Assembly: GCF_001182785.1 (NCBI RefSeq)
Contig: NZ_CP012099.1
Coordinates: 1,176,501-1,240,500 of the forward strand
Direction: 5' to 3'
DNA length: 64,000 nt
From: Bacillus thuringiensis
Lineage (GTDB): Bacteria; Bacillota; Bacilli; Bacillales; Bacillaceae_G
In this document: positions 27,734-37,289 of the stretch, in pieces
How the letters are laid out: every line of letters begins with the position of its first letter
How positions within the stretch are numbered: position 1 is the stretch's first letter
Program-made: the position numbers and the translations under genes
Notes under the pieces: model-generated
Told to the model about the DNA's origin: nothing
Seen by the model: only the letters and a program-made list of their open reading frames with translations
Database searches by the model: none

Positions 27734-28201
27734 TTATATAGAAACATCGCGTAAGCATTGAATCGCGCAGAAACAACTTAAATCAACAGTCAGACAAGTG
27801 GAGGTTGATATTAGTCTTGCATTTGGTACAGCTAAAAACGTACAGATTGGGTCGTCACCAGGTGGTACAGCGGTACCATCACCTAAAACTACAGTTAATA
27901 CACGCAATACAGCACAGTCATCATCATCTATACTTTCTACGCGGAAAATTGGAGATCGGCAGCTAGTAAGGCTTGAAGATGGTGCAAATGCTTCAAAAGG
28001 CTCTCCAGTTTTTGTGTATAAAATAAAAGGACGTGTATTAGCTACTGATGCATTGTTATGTGCACCTAAAAATGGAACTTCGCAACCAGATCCACATGTT
28101 GTCGTTGCACATTCTTGCAGTTCATGTATAAAACGAACGACATTCGATACACAGTTGAAATCACACTCATGTTGATGATCTTCATTACAATTGCAGCTCA
28201 T
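27734..28201 (-). CDS. cotY: exosporium protein CotY (CotY/CotZ family)
   Basis: Cysteine-rich paralogue of ExsY that forms the cap part of the basal layer. The N-terminus MSCNCNEDHQHECDFNCVS is typical of CotY of B. cereus; the rest matches ExsY almost residue for residue (CGSGCEVPFLGAHN, SCRSPIFRVES, DDDCAVLRVLTVVLGD). The frame is open to 28324; the ATG at 28201 behind AGAAGGAG gives 155 residues, the family size. Confidence 0.93.
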   Translation of the reverse strand: MSCNCNEDHQHECDFNCVSNVVRFIHELQECATTTCGSGCEVPFLGAHNNASVANTRPFILYTKTGEPFEAFAPSSSLTSCRSPIFRVESIDDDDCAVLRVLTVVLGDGTAVPPGDDPICTFLAVPNARLISTSTCLTVDLSCFCAIQCLRDVSI

Positions 28202-28334
28202 TATGTTCACTCCTTCTCGTGAGTTCTGACATACACTATTACAATATGAGTGGGATATGGCTGATATTACGTTAATTCTTATGATAAAAACAAGGAATTT
28301 ATATAGGAGGGATGTACATAACACATTATAAAAA

Positions 28335-28365
28335 AAAAGACATCCTTATTTAGTGGATGTCTTTT
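28335..28365 (-). terminator. terminator after the UvrD-like helicase gene
   Basis: Stem AAAAGACATCC / GGATGTCTTTT around nine bases, with an A run on the plus strand (T run on the minus). The stop of the helicase gene is in the loop region. Confidence 0.82.
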
Positions 28366-30412
28366 CAGGTAAGTCTTTTCGCACAGTATATAAAAAACGA
28401 GATATATCTAATTTCTTTCCTCTGAAAAATTGCGGAGAAGAAATGTAAAGTTCTTCTTTCGCACGTGTAATGGCGACATAAAGTAATCGGCGTTCTTCTT
28501 CTAATGCTTCAGAAGTTTCCGTAACACGATCATTTGCATCTTTTAAAGAAGAAGTATGCGGCAGGATCCCATCACTCGCTCCAAGTAAAAAGACACATGG
28601 AAATTCAAGGCCTTTTGCGTTATGAATTGACATAAGTGAAACGGCATCTTTTTGCGGCATTGTTTTTAATGCTTCCATTTCTTTTTGACCTTGAATCGCT
28701 TCGTCAATAAATTGTAAATAAGCTGGAATATCGGTGAAACGAGTTGCAGACTCCATTAATTCTTCCAACATTTCTTCTTGTATGTCTTTATGCATCGTAA
28801 AGGAAGAACGATCGTTACTTTGTAAGTACTCTAAATATTTTCCTTTACCATGAATGATTTCTTTTAATGCTTTTTTCGGTTCTAATTCTTTAATAAATTT
28901 AATAAAATCAATACGCTCATTTACCTTTTTCACTTGAAAAGGTTTTAAGCTCGGATTTAATAGTAAGAAATGAAGAAGAGAAGGAAAACGGCCTTCACCA
29001 TATTTCCATTGTTCACGTTCAATAAATGAAATACAATCATCACGTCCGATATACATCGTCGGTAATATGTTTGAAAGTGATTCTAGTCGAAACGGCTCAA
29101 TCACGAGTCGTAAATGATCTAATACAGGCTTAATTAAAGAATGTTCATAAAATGATTGGCTCGCCCCGTGTTTAATAAACGGGATTTTATGAATGGTAAG
29201 CTGATCAAGTAACGAACGACTTACAGAATGTGTGCGATACAGTAAACAAAAATCTTTATAGTTTCGTTCACCGCTATCTACTTTTTCTTGAATGAGCTGT
29301 AAAATTTGATTTGCTTCATCAAGAGTTGTAGCAGGTCTTGCATAAAAAGGTTGTACACCTTCCTCACGAACGGAGTATAGCTCTTTATCAAAACGTTCTT
29401 GATTTAATTTTATAACTTCATTTCCAAGCCCGACGATAAAGGGATTGGATCGATAATTCGTATTTAGTGCAATGATTGTTGTGTTATCAAATTCTTTTGG
29501 AAAAGATAAAATAATTTGGTGACTTGCCCCTCGCCAGCCATAGATAGCTTGATCATCATCACCTGCGATGAATAAATTATTTCTTGGTGTGGCTAACAAT
29601 TTTACAATTTCATATTGTGCATACGATGTATCTTGAAACTCATCTACTTCAATGTAGTGAAAACGTTGTTGTAATTGAGTTAGTAAAGGAGCATTATTTT
29701 CTAACATATAATATGTTTCCAATAAGATGTCATCGAAATCAATATAATTGTATCGTTGTTTTACTTCTTCAAAACGTTCATATACTTCTTTAAATTCTTG
29801 TTCCACTGGTGTTTTCGCTTTTACATCTTTCGGACGATTTAATTTGTTTTTCTCAAGTGAAATCATTGCGAGCATCGTTTCCGCATCGTAATCGTCTTTT
29901 AAACGCAATTCTTTTAAGATTTTCTTTATCATAATTTGTTTATGTTTTTCATTTGCTAAAATTTGCTGATTATACCCTTGACTACGAAGCAATTTTAAGA
30001 AAACAGAGTGGAATGTACCAGCAACAACGTAGCTACTTGCTGCATGATTCATACCTGGTAACTTCGCGACACGACTTCGGATTTCTTCAGCTGCTTTTTG
30101 TGTAAATGTAAGTAATAAAATATTTCGTGGATGAACTTGTTTTACATTTACTAAATAACCAACGCGAGTTGTTAAAACAGATGTTTTCCCGCTTCCAGCA
30201 CCAGCTAGTGTGAGAACAGGACCTTCGGTTGTGCGCACGGCTTCTAGTTGTTTTTCGTTTAAAAAAACATTTTGTTGTTCGAGAGCGCGGAAATAAGCCG
30301 CATCTACATCTTCTTCCATAATTAAATGGGTAGATGTTTTCGGAATATGATATGTCGCACGCGGAATATCAGCGTGTGTTAATGATTTTTGTGAAAATTT
30401 TTCTTGTGTCAT
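28346..30412 (-). CDS. yjcD: UvrD/PcrA-like ATP-dependent DNA helicase (YjcD)
   Basis: Superfamily 1A 3'-5' helicase. Motifs in order: Q-region FLNEKQLEAV, Walker A TLAGAGSGKTSVL, LLLTFTQKAAEEI, YNYIDFDDIL, YIEVDEFQDT, AGDDDQAIYGWRGA, NYRSN and MSIHNAKGLEFPCVF, then RRLLYVAITRAKEEL. Length is 688 residues, and it equals the B. subtilis YjcD type in neighbourhood. It is distinct from PcrA itself, which has a different N-terminus. It starts behind AAGGTGAACAT. Confidence 0.92.
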   Translation of the reverse strand: MTQEKFSQKSLTHADIPRATYHIPKTSTHLIMEEDVDAAYFRALEQQNVFLNEKQLEAVRTTEGPVLTLAGAGSGKTSVLTTRVGYLVNVKQVHPRNILLLTFTQKAAEEIRSRVAKLPGMNHAASSYVVAGTFHSVFLKLLRSQGYNQQILANEKHKQIMIKKILKELRLKDDYDAETMLAMISLEKNKLNRPKDVKAKTPVEQEFKEVYERFEEVKQRYNYIDFDDILLETYYMLENNAPLLTQLQQRFHYIEVDEFQDTSYAQYEIVKLLATPRNNLFIAGDDDQAIYGWRGASHQIILSFPKEFDNTTIIALNTNYRSNPFIVGLGNEVIKLNQERFDKELYSVREEGVQPFYARPATTLDEANQILQLIQEKVDSGERNYKDFCLLYRTHSVSRSLLDQLTIHKIPFIKHGASQSFYEHSLIKPVLDHLRLVIEPFRLESLSNILPTMYIGRDDCISFIEREQWKYGEGRFPSLLHFLLLNPSLKPFQVKKVNERIDFIKFIKELEPKKALKEIIHGKGKYLEYLQSNDRSSFTMHKDIQEEMLEELMESATRFTDIPAYLQFIDEAIQGQKEMEALKTMPQKDAVSLMSIHNAKGLEFPCVFLLGASDGILPHTSSLKDANDRVTETSEALEEERRLLYVAITRAKEELYISSPQFFRGKKLDISRFLYTVRKDLPEKTSTK

Positions 30413-30475
30413 ATGTTCACCTTCAAAACTATAGCATCAACATTTAACTTTAGCGGAAGAAAAAGAAAATAGCAA

Positions 30476-30503
30476 TGTAAAAAACAGGAGGGGTCACCTC
30501 CTG
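30476..30503 (-). terminator. terminator after yjcF
   Basis: Stem CAGGAGG / CCTCCTG around five bases, followed on the minus strand by TTTTTTAC. Confidence 0.72.
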
Positions 30504-30511
30504 CTTTCAAA

Positions 30512-30934
30512 TTACAATTCTTTTATCATTACGACGTGCGGGATATTTGCTTCCATAAATACATCAGAACTCGTTACATATCCAAGTTTTTTATAGAAAT
30601 CTTCAGCATGTGTTTGAGCATGAAGTTTCAATTTTGGTAGCGAATTTTCTTTTGCATACGCTTCAAGCGCATCCATAACAATTTTTCCGATGCCTTTTTT
30701 TCGATGGGAACCTAGCACGCAAATGCGTTCCATTTTTCCGATACCATCAAGGGTGCGAAAACGTCCAGCACCAACTGGAACATCATTGTCATATATAACA
30801 ACGTGTGTTGAAGTTTCTTCAAACTCATCGTACTCTTCTTCAGCAGAGACACGTTGTTCATTTACAAACACTTGTTTACGTACAGAGAATGCATCTCTTA
30901 GTTGTTCGTCCGTTTGTACAATCTGTGCGTGCAA
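30512..30934 (-). CDS. yjcF: GNAT-family N-acetyltransferase YjcF
   Basis: Acetyl-CoA-dependent acetyltransferase of unknown substrate. The acetyl-CoA loop is VLGSHRKKGIGKIVM, and the C-terminal beta-strand region is LKLHAQTHAEDFYKKLGY. The frame is open to 30988 inside yjcG, but the TTG at 30934 has GAAAGGAG in front and gives 140 residues, as in B. subtilis. It starts one base after the yjcG stop, so the two are coupled. Confidence 0.86.
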   Translation of the reverse strand: MHAQIVQTDEQLRDAFSVRKQVFVNEQRVSAEEEYDEFEETSTHVVIYDNDVPVGAGRFRTLDGIGKMERICVLGSHRKKGIGKIVMDALEAYAKENSLPKLKLHAQTHAEDFYKKLGYVTSSDVFMEANIPHVVMIKEL

Positions 30935-30935
30935 A

Positions 30936-31454
30936 TTAGTTGTTCTCCTTTCCAAGGTGGAATGTTTCGTGTACAGTCCATGTTCCATTTTCTAATTGAT
31001 ATAGAAGATGGAAACGATCAATTGGTTGTTCATAATAGAAATCTTTCATACGTAATCGACCTAATACATCAGCATGCTCTGCATCTGATAAGCCTTGTCC
31101 GATCGTTAAGTGAGGTACGAAAGCATATTCGCGTTCTTGCGTGAATAACCCGCCATGCATTTCTTCATTTAAGAAAGTAAGTTCAGGTGTTTTTTCTACT
31201 TTAAAATAAAGGACGTTATTAACAGGTGCGAATGAACCAACTTTCCCAACATGAAGGGTGAAAGGGTTCGTTTTACCTGCGATTGTATGTAGCTCGTTTA
31301 CAATCGATTCTAATTGTTCATCTTGCGTCTCAAAGGGTGTTTTCAATGTAATATGTGGCGGAACTAATGCGTAGTGCGGGTCATAACGCTTACGCAATCC
31401 GTTCGCTTTATCTTGAATCATTTTAGATGGAAAAATTACAATGCCTAATTTCAT
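30936..31454 (-). CDS. yjcG: YjcG, 2H phosphoesterase / RNA ligase-like protein
   Basis: Member of the 2H phosphoesterase (2'-5' RNA ligase-like) superfamily with the two HxT motifs: HITLKTPF and HLTIGQG. Length is 172 residues. The biological substrate is not known. It is upstream of yjcF, with yjcH-type esterase before it, the same order as in B. subtilis. Confidence 0.88.
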   Translation of the reverse strand: MKLGIVIFPSKMIQDKANGLRKRYDPHYALVPPHITLKTPFETQDEQLESIVNELHTIAGKTNPFTLHVGKVGSFAPVNNVLYFKVEKTPELTFLNEEMHGGLFTQEREYAFVPHLTIGQGLSDAEHADVLGRLRMKDFYYEQPIDRFHLLYQLENGTWTVHETFHLGKENN

Positions 31455-31547
31455 GTTCCAATTCCTCCCTTTGTAAGTCTAGTTAGATTTTGAGATAAAT
31501 AAATCTCTTTATCTATTATATCAAATTATTCTGAATACTGCTCTCTA

Positions 31548-32279
31548 TTATTTCATTGATAGAATATGAGAGAAGGCTTTCGGTAAATCAGTTTTCCAAT
31601 ATTTCCAAGTATGATTACCTTCAAACTCCTCGTAATGCGTGATGAAATTTCTATTTATAAGAAGCGTATTTAACTCACGGTTCGGTTCTACGAAATCAGA
31701 TACTTGTCCATCAGTACGTTTTACAGCCGTTTCTTCTGTGCCAATGACGTGATACAGTTCTAATGCTTGTGGATCTTTGAAGTCTTTTGCTAAGTTCATC
31801 ACTGTCTCATCCACAAATGGTGATTGCATAACGACTTTACCGAATGTATGCGGATACATAAGTGCAGTCATAAAGGAAACTGTTCCGCCAAGAGAATCAC
31901 CAATTAAAACACGACCTTTTCCCATTTGATACGTTGGATAATTTTCATCAATATACGGTGCAAGTTCATGAGCAAGGAAACGAATATATGCAGCATTTTT
32001 TACTTCATTTGGGAAATATTTTTCTTTACGATCATGTACATTTTTATATGGAATACCGACAATAATTGTACGGTCAATTTCTTCAGTTTCACGAAGGCGC
32101 TCAATTACACGGTGCGCTTTACCGAGCTGAAAATAATCTCTACCATCTTGTGCAATTACAACTGTATGTTTGTGCAGTGGTGTGTAATTTACTGGTAAAT
32201 AAACGAGAAGAGTAACGTCTTCTTGAAGCGATGCGCTATAAAATGAAATTTCTTCAATTCTCCCTATTGTTTGACTCAT
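31548..32279 (-). CDS. yjcH: YjcH-like esterase, alpha/beta hydrolase
   Basis: Esterase-D-like serine hydrolase. The nucleophile elbow is IGDSLGGT (Ser in GDSLGG), with the His probably in FEGNHTWKYW near the C-terminus. The frame is open to 32357, but the ATG at 32279 (MSQTIGRIEEIS) follows TAGGGGGATCTAC and gives 243 residues. Natural substrate is unknown. Confidence 0.84.
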   Translation of the reverse strand: MSQTIGRIEEISFYSASLQEDVTLLVYLPVNYTPLHKHTVVIAQDGRDYFQLGKAHRVIERLRETEEIDRTIIVGIPYKNVHDRKEKYFPNEVKNAAYIRFLAHELAPYIDENYPTYQMGKGRVLIGDSLGGTVSFMTALMYPHTFGKVVMQSPFVDETVMNLAKDFKDPQALELYHVIGTEETAVKRTDGQVSDFVEPNRELNTLLINRNFITHYEEFEGNHTWKYWKTDLPKAFSHILSMK

Positions 32280-32483
32280 GTAGATCCCCCTAAATAAAAA
32301 TTTACTGTAACGATTGTAAGAGCGACGCTTGTAGTGAAAAAGGAAATAATTATTCACTAATTGGTGCCTTAATTTCTATTTTACCATAATGGTACGAAGA
32401 ATCTAAAAAATTAGTATTTAAGTTATGAAAGAAAACGGATATAATGAAGTGGGATTTTTGACAGGTGAGAGGGGAGACAGGGT

Positions 32484-33395
32484 TTGAAACAAGAAAAATC
32501 AATCGCACTACCATTAGCTATTTCTATAATTGCCATTTCCTTTGCAGCAGTTTTTGTAAAGATGTCCTCAGCACCATCTTCAATATTAAGTATGTACCGC
32601 TTATGGATTATCGTACTTATTATGCTGCCTATCGTATGGAAAAAAAGAGAGGAATTTAATAGGATCCAAATGAAAGATTGGGGCTTTTTAATTGGATCTG
32701 GTTTCTTTTTAGCACTTCATTTTCTTTTATGGTTTGAATCTTTAAAGCATACAACAGTTGCTAGTTCAACAATTATTTTGGCACTTCAACCGATCGTATC
32801 TTTAGTTGGAGGTTTTTTTCTGTTTAAAGAAAGAACAACATATTCAGCCATTGCAACGATGGGAATCGCTATTCTAGGCGTAATGTGCATTGGTTGGGGA
32901 GATTTAGGTTTAAGTAAGCAAGCAATTTATGGAGACATATTATCCTTTCTAAGTGTAATAGCAGTTGTCGGTTATTTATTTATCGGGCAAACGACAGTAA
33001 AGAAAGTATCACACTGGATTTATAGCTTTACAGTCTTTGCATTCGCAGGTCTTTTTATGGGGATTTATAATGTCATATTGCAAGTACCCTTTACAGGTTA
33101 TACGAAGTGGGATTGGACCGTTTTTCTTTTACTTGCGGTTGTGCCGACAGTGTCACATGTAATTAATAACTGGCTATTAAATTATGTAAATGCAACGACA
33201 ATTTCAATGAGTATTTTAGGAGAACCTGTTGGAGCATCTATACTTGCGTTCTTCTTACTTGGAGAAAAATTAAACGCAATGCAAATTATCGGTAGCATGC
33301 TCGTATTGTTTGGTGTATCTGTTTTCTTATTACAGCAACAAAAGCGAACATCAAAAAATGTCGTAAACGAGCCGGTGTATACACAGGAATTATAG
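32484..33395 (+). CDS. DMT-family (EamA) transporter
   Basis: Ten hydrophobic segments in two EamA repeats over 303 residues. Landmarks are WFESLKHTTVASSTIILALQP in the first repeat and NYVNATTISMSILGEPVGAS in the second. Such proteins export or import small metabolites; no substrate can be inferred. The start is TTG at 32484 behind GAGGGGAGACAGGG. A weak hairpin with T run follows at 33403-33433. Confidence 0.86.
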   Translation: MKQEKSIALPLAISIIAISFAAVFVKMSSAPSSILSMYRLWIIVLIMLPIVWKKREEFNRIQMKDWGFLIGSGFFLALHFLLWFESLKHTTVASSTIILALQPIVSLVGGFFLFKERTTYSAIATMGIAILGVMCIGWGDLGLSKQAIYGDILSFLSVIAVVGYLFIGQTTVKKVSHWIYSFTVFAFAGLFMGIYNVILQVPFTGYTKWDWTVFLLLAVVPTVSHVINNWLLNYVNATTISMSILGEPVGASILAFFLLGEKLNAMQIIGSMLVLFGVSVFLLQQQKRTSKNVVNEPVYTQEL

Positions 33396-33471
33396 TGTTA
33401 GGGGAGAAAAGGGAAGTTGTGATACTTCTCTTTTTGTTTTATAGAAATACGGGCGTAGAAGGGGGAGGGAA

Positions 33472-34044
33472 ATGGCAGAGATATTAAAGAAGTATATGAA
33501 GAATCTTACAACATTAAGTGAAGAAGAGCAGCAAATGATCCTCAGTGAATTACAAATTGAAGAATATAAAAAAGGAACAGTGCTCCTAAGACAAGGAAAT
33601 GTTCCGTTAAAATGTTATTTTGTATTAAAAGGATGCGTTAGGCAACATAGTATAGATGAAGCAGGGAAAGAAGTTACATCAAATTTTTATACAGAAGAAC
33701 AGGCAATTTCGAATTTCAACCATCATAAACAAGATAAATCTTCATCATATACGTTAACGTGTTTAGAAGATTGTATTGTAGTTGTTGGTGATCTACATAG
33801 TGAAAAGGACATGTATAATAAGTATTCACAATTAGAAGAAATGACGCGTAAAATGATCGAGTACAATTTCGGTGAAGTACAAGATGAACTTGCTGTATTT
33901 ATCTCATCGACACCAGAAGAACGATATAAAACATTGTTACGAAAACGCCCGTATTTAATTAATCGCGTTCCACAATATCAGCTAGCAAGCTATCTTGGCA
34001 TGACACCAGAATCATTAAGTAGAATTAAGAAACGGCTTAATTAG
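33472..34044 (+). CDS. Crp/Fnr-family transcription regulator
   Basis: Cyclic-nucleotide-binding-type sensory domain at the N-terminus (KGTVLLRQGNVPLKCYFVLKG, VRQHSIDEAGKEV), with a C-terminal helix-turn-helix (QYQLASYLGMTPESLSRIKKRL). There are no N-terminal Fe-S cysteines, so it is unlikely to be an Fnr oxygen sensor. Length is 190 residues. Its 3' end overlaps the end of the convergent next gene by eight bases. It may control the EamA transporter gene upstream (inference from adjacency only). Confidence 0.85.
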   Translation: MAEILKKYMKNLTTLSEEEQQMILSELQIEEYKKGTVLLRQGNVPLKCYFVLKGCVRQHSIDEAGKEVTSNFYTEEQAISNFNHHKQDKSSSYTLTCLEDCIVVVGDLHSEKDMYNKYSQLEEMTRKMIEYNFGEVQDELAVFISSTPEERYKTLLRKRPYLINRVPQYQLASYLGMTPESLSRIKKRLN

Positions 34045-34705
34045 AGTGTTTACCACCTTTCAATAGTAGCCATATCGCAAGTCCTAATTCACCTGCAATC
34101 ATAGGTAATTGGAATAGTGATTGTATGATTGAAATCATTGTATCGTATTGTGTAAACATTGTATTCATGACGTGAATTAGCATATAACCGGTAGCAGCAA
34201 TGAACAGCAGTATACTAATAAACTTTGGTATCTGTTTAGAGAGAAAAGTTACATATCCTAAAACGAAAAGATGCAATCCAAAAATAATCAATCCTACAGA
34301 CCAAATGTATTCGAATGCACTGAGAAACAACATCGTATATGTTTCTGGATTCGCAATTGTATTTTTTGAAAGCAACAATGCCAATATTAGATTGAATATA
34401 GCAATCCCAAGTATAGCTGTATACATAAGACGAAGCCAAGCTGCTAGTAATGAGAGGCTAGTATGAATTGGTTTTAGAAAGAAATAAAGAGCCCATGCGG
34501 CGACAATATCAGTAATAAAAATGGTAATCCACCCGAAGATTTCTGCTTTGAAAAGTGAATTTGAAGTTTGGATATTATGGAATGTTGTACTCGCATCTCC
34601 TTGTATAACGAGATTTCCATGAACAAAACCGTAAGAAAAAAATGCAATGAATGCCATAACAAGAAGAGAGGTACCAGCAAATAAGGCGTACTTTCGTTCA
34701 GTCAT
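34037..34705 (-). CDS. DUF4386-like membrane protein
   Basis: A 222-residue protein with six hydrophobic segments. The N-terminal motif YALFAGTSLLVMAFIAFF and the conserved Asn/Asp-rich early loop followed by FGWITIFITDIVAAWALY resemble DUF4386. The start at 34705 has AAAGGAGG upstream. Function is unknown; it overlaps the convergent regulator gene by eight bases. Confidence 0.72.
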   Translation of the reverse strand: MTERKYALFAGTSLLVMAFIAFFSYGFVHGNLVIQGDASTTFHNIQTSNSLFKAEIFGWITIFITDIVAAWALYFFLKPIHTSLSLLAAWLRLMYTAILGIAIFNLILALLLSKNTIANPETYTMLFLSAFEYIWSVGLIIFGLHLFVLGYVTFLSKQIPKFISILLFIAATGYMLIHVMNTMFTQYDTMISIIQSLFQLPMIAGELGLAIWLLLKGGKHSN

Positions 34706-34792
34706 AATACGTCCTCCTTTTCTAATATTGTTTTCATTGTAATAGGGAAGAGGAGGAGATTCATTGACTTAAATCAAGAGGGGGAAAGTTTA

Positions 34793-35188
34793 GTGGAATT
34801 TCCATCAAAAAAAGATGTATGGTTATATCCGATTTTTTTTGTTGTCATAGGAGCGTGTTTTGCTCCTATATTTGCAGAGAGAGAATATTTTCTTTTATTT
34901 TTTACGATTCCGTTAGCCATAGTATTTATTTTTGGGTGGTTTTCAACCAAATATATTGTGGAAGAGGAAATGATTATCATTAGGTCAGGTTTTATTAAAA
35001 AACGTATTTTTATACGAGATATAAAACAAATTTCAAATACGAAAAATCCAATAGCAGCTCATGCTCTATCATTCGATCGACTTGAAATTGTTTACGATAC
35101 ACATAAAACAGAAATTATTTCTCCAAGAAATAAAGAACAATTTATTAATCTTGTAAAAAGTAAAAACTCAAATATTGAAATCAAGTAA
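34793..35188 (+). CDS. small membrane protein with bacterial PH-like domain
   Basis: A 131-residue protein with two N-terminal hydrophobic segments (about residues 12-28 and 36-52) followed by a PH-like domain: VEEEMIIIRSGFIKKRIFIR, then DRLEIVYDTHKTEIISPRNKEQF. The layout is seen in YdbS/DUF304-type proteins. The start is GTG at 34793 behind GAGGGGGAAAG. Function is unknown. Confidence 0.75.
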   Translation: MEFPSKKDVWLYPIFFVVIGACFAPIFAEREYFLLFFTIPLAIVFIFGWFSTKYIVEEEMIIIRSGFIKKRIFIRDIKQISNTKNPIAAHALSFDRLEIVYDTHKTEIISPRNKEQFINLVKSKNSNIEIK

Positions 35189-35214
35189 AAGAGTGGCTAC
35201 GAAGCCACTCTTTT
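35187..35214. terminator. bidirectional terminator
   Basis: Perfect 12-bp stem AAAAGAGTGGCT / AGCCACTCTTTT with loop ACGA, between two convergent genes. Confidence 0.9.
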
Positions 35215-35611
35215 ACTTTGGATTTGTCATATAAGGTTGTACATGAATGACACATAGGTCACGGAATTTGCCTTCAGCAGTTGTGACAATTACGACTGCT
35301 CTACCTGCACTTTTTCCAGTAATCGTCACGGTGTCACCTTTTGGATATATGGTGATGATATCAGAATTCATATTTGACCAAATAAGCTCTTTATTTGTTG
35401 CTTGTATTGGCAAAATGGAAGCTGATAAAACAATATTTTGTCCCGTTTTTATTTTTAATTTATGCTTTTCCATATGAACACCGATGACTGAAATAACAGA
35501 AGGAGCAATTGAAATTTTAGGCGGGTTAGGTTGCATGTTTAAACAAGACGCAGAAGTATTTGTGATAGGTGAAAATTTTCGTGTTTGTTGTTGCTGGAAA
35601 GCTGCTAACAT
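35213..35611 (-). CDS. bacterial Ig-like (BIg_2) domain protein
   Basis: A 132-residue protein without a typical signal peptide. The C-terminal half is one Ig-like domain: [28 protein letters not shown] and [18 protein letters not shown]. The N-terminus is Gln/Asn/Pro-rich. Similar short proteins occur in spore or surface fractions of the B. cereus group, but I cannot assign this one. The start at 35611 has AAAGGGG upstream. Confidence 0.68.
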   Translation of the reverse strand: MLAAFQQQQTRKFSPITNTSASCLNMQPNPPKISIAPSVISVIGVHMEKHKLKIKTGQNIVLSASILPIQATNKELIWSNMNSDIITIYPKGDTVTITGKSAGRAVVIVTTAEGKFRDLCVIHVQPYMTNPK

Positions 35612-35667
35612 ATTGGAGTCCCCTTTCTGTATAAGTGCTGATATTCATACTATAAAGGAGTAGTGTT

Positions 35668-35730
35668 ATGTTAAATTTAACGAAACATAAAGAATTTGTT
35701 AAATTTGATAAGAAGATTGTCGAACTGTAA
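35668..35730 (+). CDS. candidate 20-residue peptide gene
   Basis: ATG at 35668 lies seven bases after AAGGAG, and 20 codons later TAA runs into a strong terminator. The peptide is MLNLTKHKEFVKFDKKIVEL. No relatives are recognised. It may be a real small gene or the tail of a lost one; codon data are too few to decide. Confidence 0.35.
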   Translation: MLNLTKHKEFVKFDKKIVEL

Positions 35731-35766
35731 AAAGCTCTGCTGTTACGATAACAGCAGAGCTTTTTT
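35729..35766. terminator. bidirectional terminator after putP
   Basis: Stem AAAAAGCTCTGCTGTTA and complement around CG, with A and T flanks. It ends putP on the minus strand and the small frame on the plus strand. Confidence 0.9.
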
Positions 35767-37244
35767 TATAAATTATGACGATGTTGTTTTTCGAAATCCT
35801 CAAATTGCTCTTCAACTTCTTTTGAAGGTTGTGTTAGTAAACTAACAACTATGATTACTAGTAAACTAATAGTGAAACCAGGAATCATTTCGTATAAGAA
35901 TTTTGTTAAGAATTCAAACTGAGTCCAGATAATAACAGTAGCGGCACCAGAAATCATACCGGCAAGTGCGCCCCACTTCGTCATACGTTTCCAATATAAG
36001 CTTAATAAAATAGCAGGTCCGAATGAAGAACCAAATCCAGCCCAAGCGTATCCAACAAGAGCTAAAATCGTATCATTTTGTTTAAGCGCTAATGCGCACC
36101 CAACTAATGCAATAACAAGTACAGCCATACGACCGACAAATACAAGTTCTTTATCAGATGCAGAACGTTTAAAGAATGTACGATATAAATCTTCAGTTAC
36201 AGCACTAGAAGTAACGAGTAGCTGAGATGAAATTGTACTCATAATCGCTGCTAGAATGGCCGCTAATAAAAATCCAGTAATAAGTGGATGGAATAAAATT
36301 TTCCCAAGTTCAAGGAAAATTGTCTCTGGATTAGATAATGTCAACTCTTGTTGTGAATAGTATGCAATACCGATCAGACCGGTAAACATAGCTCCGACAA
36401 CAGAGAAAATCATCCAGCTCATACCAATTCGTCGTGCACTTTTAATTTCTTTTACAGAAGAAATCGCCATAAAGCGTACGATAATATGAGGTTGTCCAAC
36501 ATAACCAAGGCCCCATGCGAATAATGAAATAATTCCTAATACAGAAGTGCCTTTAAAAATATCTAATAATGTTGGATCAATCGATTTAATTGTACTAAAT
36601 GCAGGACCAAGTCCATTTACATTCATAATTGTAACGGTAGGAACAAGAATAAGAGCAACTACCATAATGATTCCTTGCACGAAGTCTGTCCAACTTACTG
36701 CTAAGAAACCACCAAATAATGTGTAAGCGACAACAACGCCTGCTACAATGAATAATCCAACATGATAGTTCATGCCAAATGAATTTTCAAATAATACAGC
36801 GCCTGAAACTAATCCTGAAGCTACATAAAAAGTAAAGAAAATCATAATAACAAGTCCGGATACTAAGCGTAGCATATGAGATTTGTCGTGGAAACGGTGT
36901 TCCAAAAATTCTGGAATAGTAATAGAGTTGTTTGCAATTTCTGAGTAGGTACGTAAGCGAGGAGCAACATAAAGCCAGTTTGCGTATGCGCCTAGTGTTA
37001 GGCCGATCGCAATCCAACTACTACTTAATCCAACGCTAAACATTGCACCGGGTAATCCCATTAAAAGCCAACCACTCATATCGGATGCTCCAGCACTTAA
37101 TGCTGTTACTGCGGGGCCTAGTGTACGCCCGCCAAGCATATAATCTGTTAAGTTGGACGTTCGTTTGTAGGCGAAATAGCCGATTACTAACATCCCGAGC
37201 ATGTAAATAGAGATAGAAGTTAAAGTTAACATCTGCGTACTCAT
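35766..37244 (-). CDS. putP: sodium/proline symporter
   Basis: Sodium/solute symporter-family protein with about 12-13 membrane segments over 492 residues. The N-terminal segment DYMLGGRTLGPAVTALSAGASDMSGW is the PutP signature that covers the Na+ and proline sites; AWGLGYVGQPHIIVRFMAI and SQLLVTSSAVTEDLYR are also typical. It imports proline for nutrition or osmoprotection. The start at 37244 has AAAGGGGAACTAC. Confidence 0.93.
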   Translation of the reverse strand: MSTQMLTLTSISIYMLGMLVIGYFAYKRTSNLTDYMLGGRTLGPAVTALSAGASDMSGWLLMGLPGAMFSVGLSSSWIAIGLTLGAYANWLYVAPRLRTYSEIANNSITIPEFLEHRFHDKSHMLRLVSGLVIMIFFTFYVASGLVSGAVLFENSFGMNYHVGLFIVAGVVVAYTLFGGFLAVSWTDFVQGIIMVVALILVPTVTIMNVNGLGPAFSTIKSIDPTLLDIFKGTSVLGIISLFAWGLGYVGQPHIIVRFMAISSVKEIKSARRIGMSWMIFSVVGAMFTGLIGIAYYSQQELTLSNPETIFLELGKILFHPLITGFLLAAILAAIMSTISSQLLVTSSAVTEDLYRTFFKRSASDKELVFVGRMAVLVIALVGCALALKQNDTILALVGYAWAGFGSSFGPAILLSLYWKRMTKWGALAGMISGAATVIIWTQFEFLTKFLYEMIPGFTISLLVIIVVSLLTQPSKEVEEQFEDFEKQHRHNL

Positions 37245-37289
37245 GTAGTTCCCCTTTCTTTTGTCAGGTCTTTTGATGCGTTATGCATA

